Shown here: positions 1 to 5,340 of the stretch, in pieces
How the letters are laid out: each line of letters opens with the position of its first letter
Position numbering within the stretch: the stretch's first letter is position 1
Source: Chloroflexota bacterium
Lineage (GTDB): Archaea > Iainarchaeota > Iainarchaeia > Iainarchaeales > GCA-2688035
Direction: 5' to 3'
Length of the DNA: 5,341 nucleotides
Assembly (NCBI GenBank): GCA_030634785.1
Contig: DAOWAC010000074.1
Span: 1 to 5,341 of the forward strand
Translations under genes and position numbers: made by a program
Notes under the pieces: model-generated
What the model saw: the letters and a program-made list of their open reading frames with translations, nothing else
Database searches by the model: none
Told to the model about the DNA's origin: nothing

Positions 1-1
1 A

Positions 2-913
2 ACAGGAGAACACCTGCTTTCAGGAATGGGAGAACTGCATTTGGACGTAACCCAATACAGGATTGAATCAGATCACAAAATCCCAATAACAGTAAGTCCT
101 CCAATTGTTGTTTACAGAGAAACCATTTTGAAAGAAAGCCCTACATTGGAAGGAAAAAGCCCTAACAGACACAACAAGTTCAAAATGAAGGCAACCCCTA
201 TTCCAAAGGAACAGCTTGAAAAGATTATTGAGTCAAAAATTAACGGCAAAATAAAGCCAAAAGACAAAGAAATGATTGCAAAGTTTGAAGAAATGGGCTT
301 TGGACGTGACACTTCAAGACGTATTTGGGCAATTCATAATAATTGTATTCTTGCAGATATGACAAGAGGAATTGTTGCATTGCACGAAATTAGAGAGCTT
401 GTAATACAGGCATTTAATGACGCAATGGACCAGGGTCCTTTGGCAAAAGAAAAATGCTTTGGCATAATGATTGAGCTTGAAGACGCTACATTGCACGAAG
501 ATGCAATTCACAGAGGACCAGCACAGGTTTTACCAGCTGTTACAAGAACATGTTATGCATGTATGTTAAGTGCTGATGCAGTTATTTTTGAACCAAAACA
601 GACATTGTTTATTTCATGCCCACAGGATTACATGGGTAGTGTTTCCAAAGAATTGGGTCAGAGAAGGACTCAGATTACTGAAATGAAACAGGAAGGAGAT
701 TCAAGCATTTTCATAGCAAAAGCACCAGTAAAAGAACTTATTGGATTTTCAGCAGCAATTAGAGGAGCTACACAGGGACGTGCCATTTGGACAGCAGAAT
801 ATTCTGGTTACGAACAATTACCTCGTGAAATGCAAAAACAGATAATTGAAGAAGTCAGAAAAAGAAAAGGCATGGATTTGACTGTTAAAAGCTCACAATT
901 CTTCCTAGAATAA
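2..913 (+). CDS. fusA: Translation elongation factor 2 (aEF-2), C-terminal part; 5' end outside window
   Basis: aEF-2 is the GTPase that drives ribosomal translocation in the cytoplasm. About 303 residues are visible, against roughly 730 in the family, so the GTPase domain and domain II lie upstream of the window. The frame is open from base 2. It begins with the domain III signature TGEHLLSGMGELHLDV and continues through YRET and EGKSPNRHN into domain IV. The loop LHEDAIHRGPAQ contains the histidine (codon 509-511) that is converted to diphthamide in archaea and eukaryotes. Domain V follows, with GQRRTQI and the GATQGRA/W segment near the C-terminus. The internal ATG at 26 lies inside the domain III motif and is not a start. 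The gene ends with a double stop, TAATAA. EF-1A and uS10 follow on the same strand, the usual archaeal str-cluster order. The family call is secure. The gene symbol follows common archaeal usage; fef is also seen. Confidence 0.97.
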   Translation, partial: TGEHLLSGMGELHLDVTQYRIESDHKIPITVSPPIVVYRETILKESPTLEGKSPNRHNKFKMKATPIPKEQLEKIIESKINGKIKPKDKEMIAKFEEMGFGRDTSRRIWAIHNNCILADMTRGIVALHEIRELVIQAFNDAMDQGPLAKEKCFGIMIELEDATLHEDAIHRGPAQVLPAVTRTCYACMLSADAVIFEPKQTLFISCPQDYMGSVSKELGQRRTQITEMKQEGDSSIFIAKAPVKELIGFSAAIRGATQGRAIWTAEYSGYEQLPREMQKQIIEEVRKRKGMDLTVKSSQFFLE

Positions 914-929
914 TAAACAAAATGCTTTG

Positions 930-937
930 TTATAAAT
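930..937 (+). promoter_or_regulatory. Candidate TATA box upstream of EF-1A (distal)
   Basis: TTATAAAT lies 17 bases after the aEF-2 stop and is a good match to an archaeal TATA box. Transcription would begin about 26 bases downstream of its centre, near 960, giving EF-1A a leader of about 105 bases. It would allow EF-1A to be transcribed independently of EF-2. The region is AT-rich, so chance matches are likely. A second candidate lies at 964-972. Confidence 0.4.
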
Positions 938-963
938 CACCTTTTAACGCATTAAGAACAGCA

Positions 964-972
964 TTTTTAAAG
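964..972 (+). promoter_or_regulatory. Candidate TATA box upstream of EF-1A (proximal)
   Basis: TTTTTAAAG resembles an archaeal TATA box. It would place transcription initiation near 993-996 and give a leader of about 70 bases before the EF-1A ATG. It competes with the box at 930-937, and the sequence does not decide between them. Confidence 0.3.
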
Positions 973-1011
973 CTTTTGTAGTAAATAATTGTAATTGAGA
1001 GTTAGAGGTTT

Positions 1012-1035
1012 CCAATTTCTCCCTAAAAGAATTGG
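1012..1035 (+). repeat. Inverted repeat in the EF-1A leader (possible hairpin)
   Basis: CCAATT (1012-1017) pairs with AATTGG (1030-1035), and a T-G pair can extend the stem inward. The loop contains TCCCT (1020-1024), which is complementary to AGGGA (1053-1057) inside the EF-1A ribosome binding site. A regulatory role is only a hypothesis: the stem is short and AT-rich. Confidence 0.25.
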
Positions 1036-1050
1036 TGGCGAATTCAGTTT

Positions 1051-1056
1051 GGAGGG
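1051..1056 (+). promoter_or_regulatory. Ribosome binding site of EF-1A
   Basis: GGAGGG lies eight bases before the ATG at 1065 and contains the core GGAGG that pairs with the 3' end of 16S rRNA. It fixes the start at 1065 rather than the in-frame TTG at 1032, which would add 11 residues with no counterpart in the family. Confidence 0.85.
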
Positions 1057-1064
1057 ATATAAAA

Positions 1065-2339
1065 ATGGCTGATAAACCACACGTTAATCTTGTCTTTATT
1101 GGACATGTTGACCATGGAAAAAGTACACTGGTTGGAAGACTTTTGTACGACTCAGGCGCTTTGTCTGAACAAGAATACAGAAAACTTGAGGCTGAGGCAA
1201 AATCTGTTGGAAAGGGAACTTTTGCGTTTGCTTTTGCAATGGACAACCTTAAAGAAGAAAGAGAAAGGGGAGTAACAATTGACGTTTCCTACAAGAAATT
1301 TGAAGGAAAAAAGAACAATTTTACTATAATTGATGCACCAGGCCACAAGGACTTTATCAAAAATATGATTACCGGAACAAGCCAAGCTGACGCCGCTGTT
1401 TTGGTTATTGCAGCAAAAGAAGGAGTAATGGCTCAGACAAAAGAGCACGCATTTCTTGCACAAGTAATGGGCTTGAAACAGCTTATTATTGCAGTAAACA
1501 AAATGGACGAAGTCAACTATGACGAGGCAAAGTTCAAAGAAGTTCAGGATCAGGCAGGAAAGCTCCTGAAAAGTGTTGGATACAAAGATAATCAGATAAC
1601 ATTCATCCCGGTTTCTGCATGGGTTGGAGACAACGTTGCAAAGAAATCTGAAAAAATGGGATGGTATAAGGAAAAGCCTCTTATAGAAACGTTAGATGAT
1701 ATAATTCCACCAAAACCACCAACAGACAAGCCATTGAGATTGCCTGTTCAGGATGTATACAACATTAAAGGTGTTGGACTAGTACCAGTTGGAAGAGTTG
1801 AAACAGGAATTGCAAAGCCAGGTGACAAAATCATTGTTGAACCAACAGGCGCAACAGGTGAAATAAAAACACTTGAAATGCACCACGAACAATTAAAACA
1901 GGCTGTTCCTGGAGACAACATTGGTTTCAATGTAAGAGGTCTTGGAAAGGGAGATATTGCAAGAGGCGACGTAATCGGACCAGTAAATGACCCGCCAACA
2001 GTTGCAAAGGAATTCGAGGCACAAATTGTTGTCTTGTCACACCCTACAGCAATACCTGTTGGATACACACCAGTATTCCACCTTCACACAGCACAACTTT
2101 CATGTAAAATAACAGAAATCATGGAAAAGCTAGATCCTAAAACAGGACAAGTGAAGGAAAAGAATCCTAAATTCCTAAAAACAGGAGATGCAGCAAAGGT
2201 AAAAATTGTTCCAACCAAACCTGTTGTTGTGGAAGAATATAAGAAATTTCCACAGCTTGGAAGGTTTGCAATCAGAGACATGGGACAGACTGTTGCAGCA
2301 GGAATGGTCACAAAAGTTGTGCCAAGGGAGAAAAAGTAA
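1065..2339 (+). CDS. tuf: Translation elongation factor 1-alpha (aEF-1A)
   Basis: This is the GTPase that carries aminoacyl-tRNA to the ribosomal A site in the cytoplasm. At 424 residues it is normal for the archaeal family. The GTPase domain has all the motifs: P-loop GHVDHGKS at 13-20, switch I RGVTIDV at 69-75 (threonine 71 binds Mg), DAPGH at 90-94, NKMD at 145-148 and SAW at 184-186. The beta-barrel domains II and III follow. They include the [13 protein letters not shown] segment near 236-248, the [14 protein letters not shown] region near 326-339, and the C-terminal [14 protein letters not shown] near 400-413. The long insert between P-loop and switch I marks it as the archaeal/eukaryotic form, not bacterial EF-Tu. 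A strong SD decides the start. The gene lies between aEF-2 and uS10, as in many archaea, and ends just before a hairpin with T-tracts. No motif residue is missing. Confidence 0.98.
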   Translation: MADKPHVNLVFIGHVDHGKSTLVGRLLYDSGALSEQEYRKLEAEAKSVGKGTFAFAFAMDNLKEERERGVTIDVSYKKFEGKKNNFTIIDAPGHKDFIKNMITGTSQADAAVLVIAAKEGVMAQTKEHAFLAQVMGLKQLIIAVNKMDEVNYDEAKFKEVQDQAGKLLKSVGYKDNQITFIPVSAWVGDNVAKKSEKMGWYKEKPLIETLDDIIPPKPPTDKPLRLPVQDVYNIKGVGLVPVGRVETGIAKPGDKIIVEPTGATGEIKTLEMHHEQLKQAVPGDNIGFNVRGLGKGDIARGDVIGPVNDPPTVAKEFEAQIVVLSHPTAIPVGYTPVFHLHTAQLSCKITEIMEKLDPKTGQVKEKNPKFLKTGDAAKVKIVPTKPVVVEEYKKFPQLGRFAIRDMGQTVAAGMVTKVVPREKK

Positions 2340-2367
2340 AACTGGAATACATAAAGTAAATAAAACA

Positions 2368-2411
2368 GGGAAACAGTGTTTTTACTGTTTTCCTTTTTTT
2401 CCATTTTTTTT
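2368..2411 (+). terminator. Hairpin plus two T-tracts between EF-1A and uS10
   Basis: GGGAAACAGT (2368-2377) and ACTGTTTTCC (2384-2393) form a 10-bp stem with one G-T pair and a 6-base loop. Seven T (2394-2400), then CCA and eight T (2404-2411) follow. This looks like a bacterial intrinsic terminator. In archaea the T-tracts alone are known to direct termination, and the hairpin could instead protect the 3' end of the EF-1A message. It lies 28 bases after the EF-1A stop and only 18 bases before the uS10 ATG, so it may be partial and let some transcription continue into uS10. Confidence 0.75.
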
Positions 2412-2417
2412 AAGCAA

Positions 2418-2424
2418 AGGTGAT
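2418..2424 (+). promoter_or_regulatory. Ribosome binding site of uS10
   Basis: AGGTGAT lies five bases before the ATG at 2430 and matches the anti-SD complement. It decides for this ATG over the one four bases upstream (2426), which is out of frame and opens only a seven-codon frame. Confidence 0.8.
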
Positions 2425-2429
2425 TATGG

Positions 2430-2738
2430 ATGCAAAAAGCAAGGATTAAACTGACGTCCCCTGATTTCGGGCAGATAACTGAAATTTCTCAAAGAATGGT
2501 TGACGTTGCAGAAAGAACAGGCGTAAAGCATTCAGGAATCGTCCCATTACCAACTAAAAAACTAATTGTTCCAACAAGAAAATCACCAAGCGGTGGCGGA
2601 ACCGAATCTTACGAAAGATGGCAATTAAGAATCCATAAAAGACTAATTGATGTTGAAGCAGATGAAAGAACTCTAAGACGAATAATGAGAGTAGAAATTC
2701 CTGAAATTGTTCACGTTGAAATTGAATTAAAAGAATAA
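2430..2738 (+). CDS. rpsJ: Small ribosomal subunit protein uS10 (S10)
   Basis: uS10 is a component of the 30S subunit head. At 102 residues it has the usual archaeal length. It begins with the archaeal start MQKARIKL. It continues with VAERTGVKHSGIVPLPTKK and the conserved loop VPTRKSPSGGGT (residues 48-59), which reaches into the subunit. RIHKRLIDVEAD follows near 67-78, and the protein ends in a beta-strand, VHVEIELKE. The gene has its own strong SD and follows EF-1A after a terminator-like hairpin. Pairing of EF-1A with S10 is a long-standing archaeal arrangement. No residue looks aberrant. The one oddity is at the end: the bases encoding the C-terminal IELKE are almost exactly repeated in the same frame just after the stop codon (see the direct repeat at 2722-2752). 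Confidence 0.97.
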   Translation: MQKARIKLTSPDFGQITEISQRMVDVAERTGVKHSGIVPLPTKKLIVPTRKSPSGGGTESYERWQLRIHKRLIDVEADERTLRRIMRVEIPEIVHVEIELKE

Positions 2739-2752
2739 TTTGAATTAAAAGA
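2722..2752 (+). repeat. 13-base direct repeat straddling the uS10 stop codon
   Basis: TTGAATTAAAAGA occurs at 2722-2734, inside the last codons of uS10, and again exactly at 2740-2752, after the stop at 2736-2738. The 18-base period keeps the reading frame: copy one reads IELKE-stop and copy two reads FELKD. The frame then runs on to a TAA at 2781-2783. It looks like a small local duplication. Some chance similarity is possible in such AT-rich sequence, but 13 identical bases is more than expected. Confidence 0.7.
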
Positions 2753-2758
2753 CAAAAA

Positions 2759-2771
2759 CGGCTTCAAGCCG
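2759..2771 (+). repeat. Short perfect palindrome between uS10 and rpiB
   Basis: CGGCTTCAAGCCG is a perfect inverted repeat around a central base. It is G+C-rich in an AT-rich spacer and ends eight bases before the TATA box of rpiB. It could form a five-bp hairpin with a three-base loop at the 3' end of the uS10 message, or be a binding site overlapping the upstream promoter region. No T-tract follows directly, so a terminator is not well supported. Confidence 0.5.
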
Positions 2772-2778
2772 AAAATGT

Positions 2779-2786
2779 TTTAAATA
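2779..2786 (+). promoter_or_regulatory. TATA box of rpiB
   Basis: TTTAAATA begins 37 bases before the rpiB ATG. A purine-rich GAAAA (2771-2775) lies just upstream, where the factor-B recognition element would be. With initiation about 26 bases past the box centre, the message would have at most a few leader bases. This agrees with the absence of any SD before the ATG. The same box at nearly the same spacing precedes archease. Confidence 0.65.
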
Positions 2787-2790
2787 ACGC

Positions 2791-2803
2791 AACCCTATTT
2801 CTT
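2791..2803 (+). promoter_or_regulatory. Pyrimidine-rich box shared with the archease promoter (copy 1)
   Basis: AACCCTATTTCTT lies between the TATA box and the start codon of rpiB. Its near twin, AACCCTTTTCTT, lies at 3372-3383 before archease and differs by a single base missing. By position it falls between the TATA box and the expected initiation site, so it could be a proximal promoter element or an operator. Its function is not known. Confidence 0.45.
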
Positions 2804-2815
2804 TTGCGATTCAAA

Positions 2816-3367
2816 ATGCACTACTATATTGGCTCAGACCACGCTGGATTTGGTCTTAAAGAACTTGTTAAAGAAAAGCTCAAAGGAAAATACAAATTTG
2901 ACGATATAGGATGCTTTTCTGCTACAAGAGTAGATTATGGAATAATTGCAGCAGGACTTGCAAAAAAGGTTGCGGCTGAAAAAGACGCGATGGGAATTCT
3001 AATTTGCGGAACAGGAATTGGAATGAGCATGACAGCAAACAAGATTCCAGGAATAAGAGCAGCATTAATTTACGACGGTTTTACTGCAAAAATGGCAAGA
3101 CAACACAATAATGCAAACATTGCATGTATCGGTGCAAGAAATGTGGCGGCACAAGATGCAATTTCAATTATTGACACCTTTTTGAGAACCGACTTTGCAG
3201 GAAAGAAAAAAGGTGGAGAAAGACACAAAAAAAGAGTAAATCAAATAATGGCAATTGAAAAAGAACATTTAAAAGAAGCCCATGTTGAAAAAAAGAATTT
3301 AGAACAAAAAGAAACCAAAAAAGGATTTTCGCTGAGAAACCTGTTTAGCGGCAAAAAAAAGGTTTAA
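2816..3367 (+). CDS. rpiB: Ribose-5-phosphate isomerase B (RpiB/LacAB family) with C-terminal tail
   Basis: The family interconverts ribose 5-phosphate and ribulose 5-phosphate in the cytoplasm. The start is the ATG at 2816, which puts the motif GSDHAGFGLKE where the family has it; the in-frame TTG at 2804 would add MRFK without support. Active-site features are present: SDH at 7-9, the catalytic-base cysteine C64 in ILICGTGIG, the ANKIPGIRAAL segment at 74-84, H97 in RQHNNAN, and the phosphate-binding GGERHKKR at 133-140. The core ends near residue 151. About 32 further residues follow, rich in Lys and Glu and ending in GFSLRNLFSGKKKV. Most relatives stop at about 145-150 residues, so this tail is extra. 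There is no SD; a TATA box 37 bases upstream suggests a leaderless or nearly leaderless message. The neighbours are unrelated in function. A hexose-6-phosphate isomerase activity of the LacAB type is a less likely alternative. Confidence 0.9.
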   Translation: MHYYIGSDHAGFGLKELVKEKLKGKYKFDDIGCFSATRVDYGIIAAGLAKKVAAEKDAMGILICGTGIGMSMTANKIPGIRAALIYDGFTAKMARQHNNANIACIGARNVAAQDAISIIDTFLRTDFAGKKKGGERHKKRVNQIMAIEKEHLKEAHVEKKNLEQKETKKGFSLRNLFSGKKKV

Positions 3368-3370
3368 ATA
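3363..3370 (+). promoter_or_regulatory. TATA box of archease, overlapping the rpiB stop codon
   Basis: TTTAAATA begins 36 bases before the archease ATG and contains the TAA stop of rpiB (3365-3367). The octamer is identical to the one before rpiB and its spacing to the ATG is one base different. No SD precedes the ATG, so a leaderless message is likely. An overlap with a stop codon can arise simply because both signals contain TAA. Confidence 0.6.
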
Positions 3371-3371
3371 A

Positions 3372-3383
3372 AACCCTTTTCTT
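3372..3383 (+). promoter_or_regulatory. Pyrimidine-rich box shared with the rpiB promoter (copy 2)
   Basis: AACCCTTTTCTT lies just after the TATA box of archease and is the near-identical partner of 2791-2803. Because it is T-rich and directly follows the rpiB stop, it could also act as a weak T-tract terminator for rpiB. Its function is not established. Confidence 0.45.
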
Positions 3384-3398
3384 ATTAGATTGTTTTGA

Positions 3399-3818
3399 AT
3401 GCATGAATTATTTGAACACAAGGCCGATGTAGGTGTAAAAGGCATAGGAGAAACCAAAGAAGAAGCATTCGCCGAATGTGCAAAGGCAATGTTTTCGATA
3501 ATGATTGATTTGGAAACACTTGGTTCTGAAAAAAAGTTCAATATTGAAATTGAAACAAACGACCTTGAAAGCCTCTTGGTTGATTTCCTAAATCACTTGC
3601 TTTACCTAAGAGATGTGAACGAAGTGCTGTTCAACAAGTTTGACTTATACATAATAAATGATGGGGATGAATGGAAGCTCAACGGAATCTGCTTTGGAGA
3701 AAAAATTAATAAGAAAAAACATGACATTAAATCAGATGTTAAAGCCGCAAGCTACCACCAGCTTAAGGTTGAAGAAAAGAATAGGAAATGGATTGCGCAA
3801 TGTGTTGTGGATGTTTAA
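3399..3818 (+). CDS. Archease, activator of the RtcB RNA ligase
   Basis: Archease is a small cytoplasmic protein that speeds guanylylation of RtcB and broadens its nucleotide use; it acts with RtcB in tRNA splicing. The 139 residues match the family length. The N-terminal signature EHKADVGVKGIG (6-17) carries D10, and the protein ends in WIAQCVVDV with D138. In known archeases, acidic residues at these two ends form the metal site needed for RtcB activation. The signatures FGEKINKKKH (99-108) and VKAASYHQLKVE (114-125) are also typical. The start is the ATG at 3399, close to the conserved HKAD motif, leaving no room for a missing N-terminus. There is no SD, and a TATA box lies 36 bases upstream. 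RtcB follows 30 bases after the stop, which strongly supports the assignment. Confidence 0.94.
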   Translation: MHELFEHKADVGVKGIGETKEEAFAECAKAMFSIMIDLETLGSEKKFNIEIETNDLESLLVDFLNHLLYLRDVNEVLFNKFDLYIINDGDEWKLNGICFGEKINKKKHDIKSDVKAASYHQLKVEEKNRKWIAQCVVDV

Positions 3819-3821
3819 TTA
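3814..3821 (+). promoter_or_regulatory. Candidate TATA box of rtcB, overlapping the archease stop codon
   Basis: TTTAATTA begins 35 bases before the ATG at 3849 and contains the archease stop TAA (3816-3818). The spacing agrees with the two upstream promoters (37 and 36). It supports the ATG at 3849 over the alternatives at 3822 (TTG), 3837 (ATG) and 3840 (GTG). It matches the consensus less well than the other two boxes, and simple co-transcription with archease is also possible. Confidence 0.4.
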
Positions 3822-3848
3822 TTGAAATATGTAAAAATGGTGTGTAAA

Positions 3849-5300
3849 ATGGATTTTAAAAAAATTAAAAAAGGTATTTGGGAAATGCCCAAAAAAACAG
3901 GAATGAGTGTTCCTGCAAGAATTTTTGCAACAGAAAAGCTTTTTGGAGAAATTGAACAGGGAGCAATACAGCAAATTGTAAATACTGCACAGCTGCCTGG
4001 AATTCAAAAAGCTGTTTTGGGAATGCCTGATATACATGTCGGATACGGTTTTCCAATAGGAGGAGTTGCTGCTTTTGATGCAAAAGAAAAAGGAGTAGTA
4101 AGCCCTGGCGGAATCGGTTTTGATATTAATTGCGGAGTAAGGCTTATCAGAACAAATTTGATTGCTGAAGAGATTAGACCAAAGCTCCCTAAACTTATGG
4201 ATTTGTTGTTTGAACTTATTCCTGCAGGAGTTGGACAAAAGGGAAAAATCAGAGTGAAAAAAAATGAGCTTGCAGAAATTTATAGTAAGGGCGCAAAGCA
4301 CATGGTTGAAAAAGGATTTGGATGGAAAAAAGATTTGGAAAAAATTGAGGAAAAAGGAGAAATGAAAAAAGCAAATTCTGAAAAAGTAAGTGAAAAAGCT
4401 TTCAAAAGAGGAATGCCACAGGCAGGAACTTTGGGAGCAGGAAATCATTTTGTTGAAATTCAGGCAGTTGAAAAAATTTTTGATGAAGATACTGCAAAAA
4501 GCTTTGGCTTGTTTGAAGGCCAGGCAGTTTTAATGCTGCATTCTGGAAGCAGGGGAACAGGACACCAGATTGCAACAGATTATATTAATGTTATGCAAAA
4601 GGCAATGAAAAAATATGATATTAAAGTAAATGACAGGCAGCTTGCATGTGCTCCGATTGAAAGTCAGGAAGGAATTGATTACTTAGAGGCAATGTGGTGC
4701 GGCGTAAATTATGCTTTTGCAAACAGACAGGCAATGTCCCACTGGGTAAGAGAAGGTTTTGAACAGATTTTTGGACAGGATGCTGAAAGTCTTGGAATGG
4801 AAGTAGTTTATGATATTTGCCACAATGTTGCAAAGTTTGAAAAGCATGTAGTTAACGGAAAGAAAAAGGAGCTTTTGATTCACAGAAAAGGAGCAACAAG
4901 AGCAATGCCTGCAGGAAGAGAAGAAAATCCTTCAGTTTATTCAAAAACAGGGCATCCTGCAATAATTCCCGGAAGTATGGGAACAGCATCTTACATTCTT
5001 GTTGGAACAGAAACAGGACTTAAAGAAAGTTTTGCTTCGGTGTGTCATGGCGCAGGAAGAACAATGTCAAGACATGAAGCAAGGAGAAAAAAAAGCGGCG
5101 CACAGGTTAAGAAAGAGCTTGAGGCAAAAGGAAAAGTCATTAAAGAAAAAAGCAGTGCAGGATTGGCAGAGGAAATGCCTGAAGCATACAAGGATATTGA
5201 CGAGGTTATTGAAAGTGTTGTCTTGTCAGGAATTGGAAAAAAGATTGCAAGAAATGTACCCCTTGCCGTGATGCTGGGATTCGTAGGCACAGGTGAATAA
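3849..5300 (+). CDS. rtcB: RNA-splicing ligase RtcB (3'-phosphate/5'-OH RNA ligase)
   Basis: RtcB joins 2',3'-cyclic-phosphate or 3'-phosphate RNA ends to 5'-OH ends using GTP and Mn, and in archaea seals tRNA halves after intron removal. Starting at 3849 gives 483 residues, close to the 481 of the Pyrococcus enzyme as I remember it. The two-metal and GMP site is complete: D92 and C95 in FDINCGVR, H200 in GAGNHF, H231 in LHSGSRG, H325 in YDICHN, and H400 in CHGAGR, the histidine that becomes guanylylated. MPDIHVGYGFPIGGVAAF (59-76) and RKGATRAMPAG (346-356) are typical. No intein interrupts DINC, a known insertion site. The start is uncertain: 3837 or 3849. The ATG at 3849 is favoured by the TATA spacing and a weak GGTG (3838-3841). 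The C-terminus is unusual: where homologues end in Lys-Gly, this protein reads VMLGFVGTGE. Archease directly upstream is its partner. Confidence 0.96.
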   Translation: MDFKKIKKGIWEMPKKTGMSVPARIFATEKLFGEIEQGAIQQIVNTAQLPGIQKAVLGMPDIHVGYGFPIGGVAAFDAKEKGVVSPGGIGFDINCGVRLIRTNLIAEEIRPKLPKLMDLLFELIPAGVGQKGKIRVKKNELAEIYSKGAKHMVEKGFGWKKDLEKIEEKGEMKKANSEKVSEKAFKRGMPQAGTLGAGNHFVEIQAVEKIFDEDTAKSFGLFEGQAVLMLHSGSRGTGHQIATDYINVMQKAMKKYDIKVNDRQLACAPIESQEGIDYLEAMWCGVNYAFANRQAMSHWVREGFEQIFGQDAESLGMEVVYDICHNVAKFEKHVVNGKKKELLIHRKGATRAMPAGREENPSVYSKTGHPAIIPGSMGTASYILVGTETGLKESFASVCHGAGRTMSRHEARRKKSGAQVKKELEAKGKVIKEKSSAGLAEEMPEAYKDIDEVIESVVLSGIGKKIARNVPLAVMLGFVGTGE

Positions 5301-5318
5301 TTCCAAGAAGAACCTGGG

Positions 5319-5340
5319 ATTATCTTTTAATGGGGATAAT
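5319..5340 (+). repeat. Short inverted repeat after rtcB, at window edge
   Basis: ATTATC (5319-5324) and GATAAT (5335-5340) are inverted copies around a 10-base spacer containing TTTTAAT. It could be a weak hairpin at the 3' end of rtcB, or the spacer could be part of a promoter for a gene beyond the window. The stem is only six AT-rich pairs, so chance is a fair explanation. Confidence 0.25.

Noticed and set aside
1032..1064. TTG-initiated N-terminal extension of EF-1A
   Set aside because: The SD GGAGGG is correctly placed for the ATG at 1065, and that start gives the usual family N-terminus; the extra 11 residues cover the SD itself.
944..1246. A 100-codon minus-strand frame across the EF-1A leader and gene start
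   Set aside because: It overlaps the P-loop region of EF-1A, matches no family I recognise and has no ribosome binding site that I can see.
2206..2454. An 82-codon plus-strand frame spanning the end of EF-1A, the hairpin and the start of uS10
   Set aside because: It overlaps two certain genes and reads through the terminator-like structure. It has no ribosome binding site or recognisable motif.
2804..2815. TTG start for RpiB
   Set aside because: The family begins just before the GSDHAG motif, which fits the ATG at 2816, and the TATA spacing places the transcript start at or after this TTG.
3822..3848. Upstream starts for RtcB (TTG 3822, ATG 3837, GTG 3840)
   Set aside because: No SD precedes them, and the TATA spacing and family length favour 3849. 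ATG 3837 remains possible; TTG 3822 would start four bases after the archease stop without support.
4107..4150. Intein at the RtcB DINC site
   Set aside because: Inteins are known at this position in some archaeal RtcB proteins, but here the FDINCGVR motif is continuous.
3819..4448. A 209-codon open frame on the minus strand opposite rtcB
   Set aside because: Its Phe/Ser-rich translation is what lysine- and glutamate-rich AAA/GAA codons give on the opposite strand. The plus strand encodes a complete RtcB with all active-site residues here.
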